Positions 1 to 6,576 of a stretch of 17,532 nucleotides of DNA are shown in pieces. Source of the DNA: Chitinophagaceae bacterium (lineage in GTDB: Bacteria; Bacteroidota; Bacteroidia; Chitinophagales; Chitinophagaceae); contig JAICHT010000034.1 in assembly GCA_025924755.1 (NCBI GenBank), positions 1 to 17,532 of the forward strand. Reading direction: 5' to 3'. Each line of letters starts with the position of its first letter. Position 1 is the stretch's first letter. Made by a program: the position numbers and the translations under genes. The notes beneath the pieces are model-generated. The model saw nothing but the letters and a program-made list of their open reading frames with translations. It made no database searches and was not told the origin of the DNA.

Positions 1-1585
1 AAGCTTTGAGACTTACTTTTGGCCCGGCCAAACTAATGCCGATCATTACCAGCATGGTAAAGAAAAAAGACCAGCCCATGCAGATTAAAAACGGAATTTC
101 AAATCCACCATGTCCATTGGGATAAGCAGTATACAACCAGGTATTAGTACCTGTTACTGCTGGTGCCATTTCGTTAAAGAAAACCGATAGTAAAAAACCG
201 GTGATGATACCGGCAATGGCTGCCGCGCCAGTAGTACGCTTCCAAAACATCCCTAATATAAACATGGCAAATATACCCGGACTGATAAAGCCGGTATATT
301 TCTGGATAAACGTAAAGCCACCCGATCCGCCAATGCCCAGCAAGTCTTTCCATGTAAACATGATGGCTACGATGGCTGCTACAAACACCGTTGTTTTTCC
401 AATGCGTACCATCTTCTGTTCGTCGGCTTCTCTTTTAATATGCTTCTTATAAACATCCAGCGTAAATATGGTAGAAATGCTGTTTAACTTGCCTGCAAGC
501 GATGCTACGATAGCCGCCGTTAGTGCAGCAATTGCCAACCCGCGTAACCCATTGGGCAAAAAGTTTAAAACCGCCGAGTACGCACCATCTTTACCACCAT
601 GCAACTGTGCCAGGCTACCATGCTTGTATAAAATAAAAGCGGCAATACCGGGCAGCATTACTATCACCGGCATCAGCAGTTTTAAAAAGCCTGCAAACAA
701 AATTCCGGTACGGGCTGTTTTTAAATCAGCTCCCAAAGCCCGTTGGGTAATATATTGGTTGCAGCCCCAGTAGTTTAAATTCACGATCCATATACCTGCC
801 ACGTAGGTTAATATACCCGGAAGCTCCAGGTATTTATTGATGTCTTCCTGCGATGAACCAGCCGTAGGCCTAGGCACAATCATATGAAAATGTTCCGGCG
901 CATCTTTCATCATTGCTTTAAAGCCGGCAATAGCACTATGCCCCACACCCAGTTGTTCACCCACTACAGATAGCGCCAGGTAGCTGGTAGCCAGCCCGCC
1001 AATTATCAGCACCGTTACCTGTATCACATCGGTATAGCCAATAACCTTCATACCGCCCAGCGTAATAATAACCGAAATAATAGCCAGCACAATCATTATC
1101 GTATGTAAATATTGGCCGCCCAATAAACCATTAATAGCAATAGCACCCAGGTATAATATGGAAGTGAGGTTGACGAATACATATAAGAACAACCAAAAGA
1201 TAGCCATAATAAAAGCCACCGTTTCATTGTACCGCATGGTAAGAAACTGCGGCATGGTATAGATCTTATTTTTTAAATAAATCGGGATAAACCATACGGC
1301 TATGATAATAAGTGCCAGTGCTGCAATCCATTCGTATGCCGCTATTGCTACTCCTACAAAAAAGCCATCGCCGCTCATTCCAATAAACTGCTCGGCCGAT
1401 ATATTGGAAGCAATCATGGAAGCGCCGATTGCCCACCACGTAAGCGATCCTTCTGCCAAAAAATAATCGTGCGTATCCTGTACGGCTTTTTTCTTACGGT
1501 TATAAATCCAAAGCCCGTAAAAAGCTACCAAAACAAAGTAAGAAAGGCAAATTAAATAGTCGGAAAGCTGCAGTCCATTTTTCAT
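1..1585 (-). CDS. Sodium:sugar symporter, SGLT/SSS family (3' end cut off by window edge)
   Basis: Inner-membrane sodium/solute symporter that would import a monosaccharide (glucose/galactose-like) with Na+. The frame is open from the ATG at 1585 to base 2 (528 codons) with no stop, so the C-terminus lies outside the window. The protein is a chain of hydrophobic helices and aligns by eye with Vibrio vSGLT along its length: AEQFIGMSG (residues 64-72), YEW (84-86), VNLNYWG with a gate-type Tyr (268-274), FLKL (300-303), IVASLAGKLNSISTIF (359-374), IQKYTGFISPGI (427-438). Residues matching the vSGLT sugar ligands Gln, Glu, Asn, Lys and Gln all appear kept. At the Na2 site one of the two vSGLT serines seems to be Ala (A361), the other is S362. 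It lies 87 bp downstream of an exported GH2 enzyme on the same strand, so it probably imports the sugar that enzyme frees. Family call is firm; substrate is inferred. Confidence 0.93.
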   Translation of the reverse strand, partial: MKNGLQLSDYLICLSYFVLVAFYGLWIYNRKKKAVQDTHDYFLAEGSLTWWAIGASMIASNISAEQFIGMSGDGFFVGVAIAAYEWIAALALIIIAVWFIPIYLKNKIYTMPQFLTMRYNETVAFIMAIFWLFLYVFVNLTSILYLGAIAINGLLGGQYLHTIMIVLAIISVIITLGGMKVIGYTDVIQVTVLIIGGLATSYLALSVVGEQLGVGHSAIAGFKAMMKDAPEHFHMIVPRPTAGSSQEDINKYLELPGILTYVAGIWIVNLNYWGCNQYITQRALGADLKTARTGILFAGFLKLLMPVIVMLPGIAAFILYKHGSLAQLHGGKDGAYSAVLNFLPNGLRGLAIAALTAAIVASLAGKLNSISTIFTLDVYKKHIKREADEQKMVRIGKTTVFVAAIVAIMFTWKDLLGIGGSGGFTFIQKYTGFISPGIFAMFILGMFWKRTTGAAAIAGIITGFLLSVFFNEMAPAVTGTNTWLYTAYPNGHGGFEIPFLICMGWSFFFTMLVMIGISLAGPKVSLKA

Positions 1586-1609
1586 ATGCAAGTAATGTAA
1601 GATTGATAG

Positions 1610-1635
1610 ATTTCTAACTTTTTCAAGTTGGAAAT
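1610..1635 (-). other. Hairpin between the GH2 gene and the symporter gene
   Basis: On the minus strand two 11-nt arms (ATTTCCAACTT and AAGTTAGAAAT) pair at 10 of 11 positions around a GAAA loop. It sits in the 87-bp gap, about 25 bp before the symporter ATG. There is no T-run after it, so it does not look like a standard intrinsic terminator. It could be an mRNA stabiliser or processing site that sets unequal expression of the two genes, or an operator. Function is not shown by the sequence. Confidence 0.45.
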
Positions 1636-1672
1636 TGAACAAAATGCGTAATAAATATATACATCCGGCTTC

Positions 1673-4096
1673 TTATTGCGCAGTAATTTTTATAGCCTGT
1701 GTATTGAAGCCCGGAGAAGCCGCTTGTAAAACAATATTTCCTTTTTGTTTTCCGGCTTTTACAATCACTAAACAACGGCCTTTCCATGCTTTGCGCTGCG
1801 GAAGTTGGTTACTTTCGAGGCTTACCGGATTGGCATTGCCCACGCCAGCTATGGTACCATCACCTTCTATAGAAAAGTGAATTAAATTTTCTGCCTGCGG
1901 ATTGATATAACCTTTTGCATCTACCAGTTCTACAGTGATATAGCTTAAATCCTGGCCATCTGCTTTTATTATTGTTCTGTCGGCAGATAACTTCATGCTG
2001 GCAGGTGGCGACGCAGTATGCAATTCAGATGTATTTACTATCTTCTTTCCATTATAGCCAACTGCTTTCAACACACCGCCCTGGTAAGGAACCGACCAGG
2101 TTGCTATATACTTATTGGAAGCATTAGTGACTTTTTTACCGAGCGACTTGCCATTTAAAAATAATTCTGCTGCTTCGCAGGACGAGTACACGCTTACTTC
2201 TAGGGGTTTGTTTTCAAAGCCGGCCCAGTTCCATTCCGGTACGGCATCCAGCCAGTTCCATTTGCTCCAGTCTTCATGTTTTGGATTGGCAGCATAAGAA
2301 GGTTGCGGCGGCTGCACAAATAAAGACAACTGGTTCTTTTTCCATAATGCATCGCGGTAATAGGACTGCGGACGTTTCCATCCGCAGATGTCAATATCAC
2401 CGCAGAATGCAAGGTTCCACGGATAAAAGGAACCTGCCTGCCAATAGCCTAGCCAACCTATGCTGGCCTCGCCAATATAGTCGAAAGCTGTCCATACAAA
2501 ATCGCCAATTACATACGGGTGATCTTCCACAGCTTTCCATGCGCCGAAAGCCTCCAGCGGATACGATTCCGTACCTACCATTATGCGCCCAGGCACGCGT
2601 TGATGATCCTGCTCGTAAATATCCTTTTGATTATGGTCGCCACCGGCTGCATAGTTGTACCCGCCTACATCCAACTGCGCAAAATAAGGATCTTTATCAG
2701 GGTTCAACCCATTTACTGCAGATGTAATAGCTCTTGTAGTATCCAGGCTTCTTACATACTGAGCTAAAGCTTTTTCGGTTTGCACGCCTTCCTCCGTGGC
2801 CCTTTCAGGAATTTCATTTCCAATACTCCACATAATAATACTGGGATGGTTGCGGTCGCGGATCACCATACTTTCCACATCCCGCTTCCACCAGTCTTTA
2901 AAATACAAATGATAGTCGTATGGGTTTTTACCATAGTTCCACATATCAAACGTTTCATCCATCACCAGCATACCCAGGCTATCGCAGGCTGCTAAAAACG
3001 CAGTACTGGGCGGATTGTGCGAGCAGCGGATGGCATTAAAACCGCTAGCTTTGAGCAAGGCTACTTTTCTTATTTCGGCACGGTCATATGCCTTTGAACC
3101 TAAAGGGCCATTATCGTTATGAAAACATCCTCCTTTGAGCTTAACCGTTTTGCCATTTAGCTGAAAACCATTTTTTACATCAAACGAAATAGTGCGAATA
3201 CCAAAATCACTTTCATCACTATCTATCAATTTTCCATCGCTGTATACTTCAGTAATTGCTTTATACTGAACCGGAGTTTCACACGACCACAATTGCGGAT
3301 TTTTAATAGTAATGGCTTGACTAAATTCAACCGTATCCTTTGCAGTTATTGTTTGCGATGATGCGGATCTACCTACTTCTACGCCGGCGGCATTTACAAC
3401 TTTTGTTACAAGGTTTACCTGAGCCGTTTGTGTGTTTTCGTTTAATATTTTTGTTTGGATTTTTACCTGGGCGGCAGTTGCATTCACTGTGGGTGTAGTA
3501 ATATAAGTACCCCACTGTGCTATATGCACCGGCGCTACGGTTTTCAACCATACATGGCGGTAAATGCCGGAACCGGAATACCAGCGGCTGTTTTGCCCTT
3601 CATTTTTTACTTCTACTGCAATCGTATTTTTTTTACCTGGTTTCAGGTATGTAGTAATGTCGTACCAAAAGCTGGTATACCCATATGGATGATTACCCAC
3701 ATGAAGGCCATTTACCCATATATCCGCATTCATATATACACCATCAAACTGAAGAATGAGGTGCTTGCCTTTTGCATCATCCGGAAGCATAAAAGTTTTA
3801 CGATACCAGCCGGTGCCGCCTCTTGTAAAGCCGCCGCTAACCTGGCTGATGGCTAATGAATCGAACGGCGAAGCAGTGCCAGACAGATCCTCTATGCTCC
3901 AGTCATGCGGCAGGTCCAGCGTTCGCCAGCCGGAGTCGTCAAAAGAAGTATCTTCTGCACGCTGGCTGCCGCCCAGGTGAAACTTCCAGCCGTCATCAAA
4001 TAATATAGCACTTCCTGTCTGGGCATGGAGCACAGGTATTAAAAAAAACAGGCCGGCCACTACCAGCACACTCACTTTTGAAATCATCGAATTCAT
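1673..4096 (-). CDS. Exported GH2 glycoside hydrolase, beta-galactosidase type, with DUF4982
   Basis: Retaining exo-glycosidase of family GH2, probably a beta-galactosidase, acting in the periplasm or at the cell surface. Of 807 residues, 1-25 form a signal peptide (hydrophobic core, cleavage likely at HA-Q). Then come a GH2 jelly-roll sugar-binding domain (about 28-190, with DDGWKFHLG and LPHDWS), an Ig-like domain (about 195-300), a TIM barrel (about 305-600), DUF4982 (about 625-690) and a C-terminal Ig-like GH2_C5-type domain (about 698-803). The acid/base is E428 in WSIGNE and the nucleophile is E510 in VGTES; FNAIRCSHNPPS (353-364) is also typical. The loop at 326-331 reads HNDNGP, where I recall HHDNGP in relatives. 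A second ATG three codons in (4087) is an equally good start. The symporter gene follows on the same strand, suggesting co-transcription. The exact sugar (galactose, glucuronate or other) cannot be read from sequence. Confidence 0.93.
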   Translation of the reverse strand: MNSMISKVSVLVVAGLFFLIPVLHAQTGSAILFDDGWKFHLGGSQRAEDTSFDDSGWRTLDLPHDWSIEDLSGTASPFDSLAISQVSGGFTRGGTGWYRKTFMLPDDAKGKHLILQFDGVYMNADIWVNGLHVGNHPYGYTSFWYDITTYLKPGKKNTIAVEVKNEGQNSRWYSGSGIYRHVWLKTVAPVHIAQWGTYITTPTVNATAAQVKIQTKILNENTQTAQVNLVTKVVNAAGVEVGRSASSQTITAKDTVEFSQAITIKNPQLWSCETPVQYKAITEVYSDGKLIDSDESDFGIRTISFDVKNGFQLNGKTVKLKGGCFHNDNGPLGSKAYDRAEIRKVALLKASGFNAIRCSHNPPSTAFLAACDSLGMLVMDETFDMWNYGKNPYDYHLYFKDWWKRDVESMVIRDRNHPSIIMWSIGNEIPERATEEGVQTEKALAQYVRSLDTTRAITSAVNGLNPDKDPYFAQLDVGGYNYAAGGDHNQKDIYEQDHQRVPGRIMVGTESYPLEAFGAWKAVEDHPYVIGDFVWTAFDYIGEASIGWLGYWQAGSFYPWNLAFCGDIDICGWKRPQSYYRDALWKKNQLSLFVQPPQPSYAANPKHEDWSKWNWLDAVPEWNWAGFENKPLEVSVYSSCEAAELFLNGKSLGKKVTNASNKYIATWSVPYQGGVLKAVGYNGKKIVNTSELHTASPPASMKLSADRTIIKADGQDLSYITVELVDAKGYINPQAENLIHFSIEGDGTIAGVGNANPVSLESNQLPQRKAWKGRCLVIVKAGKQKGNIVLQAASPGFNTQAIKITAQ

Positions 4097-4602
4097 GCGT
4101 AAATAAATTTAAAATCCTGTATAAAAGTTTGCTTATTTATATTATTCTTTACTGATTTTTATAAACCCTATAGTAAAGATTTATTGCTATTGAAAAGGGT
4201 GGCAATAAAGCCGCCGCGTATTGAATTGCCGGCTAAAACAATGTTGAAGAAATATTGAAAATGCATCAACGGAATATCCCATTCCACCACAGAAGTTTTG
4301 TTCTGCTTTAGCAAGCAATTTTTCATAATCGTATAGTTTACCGCTAATCTGTAGAAGCGGTGGTATAAATATAAAATAATTAAACGTACATTATACGCTT
4401 TTTAATTTTTCTCATTTCTATGGCTAAATTTTTATTGAGATTACAGCAATGGATAGTTGAACCATACCGTCGTAAGGAATTTATTTTATGCATGCAAATG
4501 GCACATCAAAGCCCATATGATTTTAATTGTTGAAATGACTATTAAAACTTGCTTAACTAAATATATCATCATAAATTTAGTTAAGCAATACAACTAAAAC
4601 CA
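4097..4602. other. Divergent intergenic region between GH2 and VOC genes
   Basis: This 506-bp AT-rich stretch must hold the 5' control regions of two divergent genes. No clear Bacteroidota promoter (TTTG, about 19 bp, TAnnTTTG) could be picked on either strand. Its right end carries a strong inverted repeat, listed separately. Its middle (about 4187-4390) is richer in GC and is open on the minus strand in two frames: a stop-to-stop frame of 67 codons without a good start, and an ATG-started 52-codon frame (4168-4326) in another phase. Neither resembles a protein I recognise, so neither is called as a gene. Confidence 0.5.
4549..4588. promoter_or_regulatory. Perfect 14-bp inverted repeat before the VOC gene (operator or leader hairpin)
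   Basis: TTGCTTAACTAAAT (4549-4562) and its exact reverse complement (4575-4588) are separated by 12 nt, and the repeat ends 14 nt before the ATG at 4603. A 14-of-14 match is unlikely by chance even in AT-rich DNA. The arm centres are 26 bp apart, which suits a dimeric transcription factor gripping two half-sites more than two helical turns apart. As RNA it would form a stable stem just before the start codon. It has no T-run, so it is not a standard terminator. The regulator is not identifiable and no regulator gene lies in the window. Confidence 0.65.
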
Positions 4603-5625
4603 ATGCACGTAAAGCATTTCTTTATTTATACAATGCTTACGCTTTTAGTAAGCAGTTTTTGTTCCGTAAGAGCACAGACTAGTACACAGGCAACGCAGGA
4701 TTACTTTAAACAGGTAGACCAAATGATATGGGTAGTAAAAGACCTGGATAAAGTAATGGCTAAATGGCGGCAATTGGGCTTTGATCAATTTGCTAACCTC
4801 GGCACCGTGGAAGCATCCGAAAAGAAAGCTGGTAAAAAAATAAAGATCCGCATGGTGCAAGCGAACCTTGCAGGCGCTATAATAACCTGGATCCAGCCAT
4901 TGGAAACTACTTCAGTATTTGCAAAATTTAATGCCAGCTACGGAGACGGCGGCATGAGCCTGGTGTACCATATGGATAGTAAAGAAGCGGTGCAAAACGA
5001 GGTTAAAAGACTGAATGATATTGGTATTGATGAATTGGAAGCAATAGCAGTGAATACCCCTTCCGGCATATTGAATTATGTGTTTATGAATACCCGGAAA
5101 GAAGGCAAGTACGTGCTTGGATATACATTTGGAGATATAGACAAAAACATAACGGCTCGCCTAACGCCGCAAAACAAATTTGCCATGCGGCAAAATCAAT
5201 ATGCATTTGTAGCAAAAGACCCGCAGCCTATATCCCAATACTGGCAAAGCATTGGCATGCCGCCATTAACGGAAGCAAAGCCTGATATCAGCGACAAAAT
5301 GTATCATGGCCAAGCTGCCGATTACGATTTAAAACAAGGCTGGCAAAAACAAGGAAAAGTTCCGTATGAATGGTGCTTTTCGTTAAGACCACCCAATGTG
5401 TACCTCGATCATTTAAAACAGCACGGCGAAGGCATACACCACCTGGGTTTTGCAGTAACCGATATGGATGAAGTAATCAGGGATTATGAATCTAAAGGTT
5501 TTCATTTTTCCATGTCGGGTGCGTGGGGAGAAAAAGGCAAACCGGGCTCCGGCAGATTTGCGTATGTGAACCTGGAAGATGCGGGTGGTGTTACTATGGA
5601 ACTGCTATGGAACTATCCTAATTAG
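4603..5625 (+). CDS. Exported double-VOC (glyoxalase/bleomycin-resistance fold) protein
   Basis: A 340-residue protein with a signal peptide (1-24, cleavage at VRA-Q) and two VOC-superfamily domains, about 36-166 and 195-338. VOC proteins include glyoxalase I, methylmalonyl-CoA epimerase, extradiol dioxygenases and antibiotic-binding proteins; the second domain (GEGIHHLGFAVTDMDE at 275-290, TMELLW at 331-336) most recalls the epimerase/glyoxalase subgroup. Ligand-like residues remain only in the last half-module (H279 and E333). The other expected ligand places are Gln or hydrophobic (Q40, M118, Q199), so the metal site is incomplete or unusual. Export argues against a role on CoA thioesters or in cytosolic methylglyoxal detoxification. 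The ATG at 4603 gives a complete signal peptide. It is a lone plus-strand gene facing the DUF1080 gene (53 bp between stops), with a large inverted repeat upstream. Fold is confident; reaction is unknown. Confidence 0.85.
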   Translation: MHVKHFFIYTMLTLLVSSFCSVRAQTSTQATQDYFKQVDQMIWVVKDLDKVMAKWRQLGFDQFANLGTVEASEKKAGKKIKIRMVQANLAGAIITWIQPLETTSVFAKFNASYGDGGMSLVYHMDSKEAVQNEVKRLNDIGIDELEAIAVNTPSGILNYVFMNTRKEGKYVLGYTFGDIDKNITARLTPQNKFAMRQNQYAFVAKDPQPISQYWQSIGMPPLTEAKPDISDKMYHGQAADYDLKQGWQKQGKVPYEWCFSLRPPNVYLDHLKQHGEGIHHLGFAVTDMDEVIRDYESKGFHFSMSGAWGEKGKPGSGRFAYVNLEDAGGVTMELLWNYPN

Positions 5626-5678
5626 AACCCTTTAAAATAAGAAGGCTGTTATTAATATGAACAGGGCAATCATTTTAC

Positions 5679-6557
5679 TTAATACCTGCATTGCGTATTA
5701 TCGGTTTTTAAGTAATAGGACTTGTAGTTTTTTGCTTTCGGATCAGTGCATCCTTTAAGATTCAGTATTTCTATATTTCTAAAATCAACCGGCTGGCTTT
5801 TTGCCTGTATGGCTATATATCCTTCAGTCAACGGCTTTCCTTCCTGGCTTATCCAATATGCCGGGTTATCTACATGAATTTGTTTATTAACCATGCCTAT
5901 TCCTATCTGCGGTTTTTCGTACGATATTACCGTATCACCTTCAACAATATGTTTGATTATCGAATCGCCTAACACCATTACGGTTACCTGCACCCATTGA
6001 TTGCCATTGTAAGTTTTGGAAGCAGAAGCTACGCAATGCGCCGGGCTCATTTTTCCATTCATTTGCACTTGTGTACCGTTGGTGCAGGCATTGGCAGTAT
6101 GCCTTTCTCCGCTCCCAAGGCCACCCAGCAATTGCACCTCCAGCGAAAATGGGTAATCCTGGTGAAGCGTCATGCTTTCAGCAGACTGCGAATGCACCAA
6201 TACGCCGCCACTTTTCACTCCCCAGTCCGGGCCGCCGGTTGCCTGCGCTCCTGTAAAACGATATTGAAAGCGTAAGATGTAATAGGAAAATGGTTGTTTA
6301 TAAAAAAGATGTCCAAAACTGCTATCAAATGTTTGGTACTGATCGTAGGCCACCCGCAGCATACCATTCTCTGCACGAAACGTATTTTTATAATTATCAC
6401 CTAACTGGTGACCGGCAATTTTTACGTTCCACCCATCCAGGTTTTTACCATTAAACAAGGGCAACCAATCTTCTTTTCTAACCGTTTGGCTGAAGGCATA
6501 TATACAAGTGTTTAGTAACAAAAACACCCATAGCCACTTGCCAGAATATTTTATCAT
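5679..6557 (-). CDS. Exported DUF1080 (3-keto-disaccharide hydrolase family) protein with Cys-rich tail
   Basis: A 292-residue exported protein. The signal peptide spans about 1-24 (cleavage near FSQ-T), and the DUF1080 lectin-like beta-sandwich spans about 30-266, beginning with the typical WLPLFNGKNLDGWNVK (31-46) and ending VDFRNIEI (257-264). The Pfam family is named for 3-keto-disaccharide hydrolases, and some members are 3-keto-glucoside lyases in periplasmic oxidative glycoside breakdown, so an enzyme acting on oxidised glycosides is likely. Residues 269-292 are a separate tail with two cysteines (C270, C290) of the form C-T-D-P-x-A-x-N-Y...D-N-x-x-C-x-Y, resembling the short Asp/Asn/Cys repeats found in Bacteroidota surface proteins. 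It starts 19 bp after the S9 peptidase stop on the same strand, so the two are probably one transcript. Substrate is unknown. Confidence 0.88.
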   Translation of the reverse strand: MIKYSGKWLWVFLLLNTCIYAFSQTVRKEDWLPLFNGKNLDGWNVKIAGHQLGDNYKNTFRAENGMLRVAYDQYQTFDSSFGHLFYKQPFSYYILRFQYRFTGAQATGGPDWGVKSGGVLVHSQSAESMTLHQDYPFSLEVQLLGGLGSGERHTANACTNGTQVQMNGKMSPAHCVASASKTYNGNQWVQVTVMVLGDSIIKHIVEGDTVISYEKPQIGIGMVNKQIHVDNPAYWISQEGKPLTEGYIAIQAKSQPVDFRNIEILNLKGCTDPKAKNYKSYYLKTDNTQCRY

Positions 6558-6576
6558 AAAAACGACTTAATATTAA

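Noticed and set aside
201..773. Two plus-strand open frames of 83 and 101 codons near the left edge
   Set aside because: They run antisense to the symporter frame, which is continuous from 1585 to 2 and matches a known family throughout.
2281..2727. 148-codon plus-strand open frame and several others inside the GH2 gene
   Set aside because: They lie opposite a convincing GH2 coding region, have no recognisable protein character and are antisense shadows.
4209..4234. AGCCG/CGGCT inverted repeat upstream of GH2
   Set aside because: Five-bp arms with a long loop, arising from a GC-rich patch; no sign of function.
5646..5664. CTGTT/AACAG stem between the convergent VOC and DUF1080 genes
   Set aside because: Five base pairs, nine-nt loop, no T-run on either side; not supported as a bidirectional terminator.
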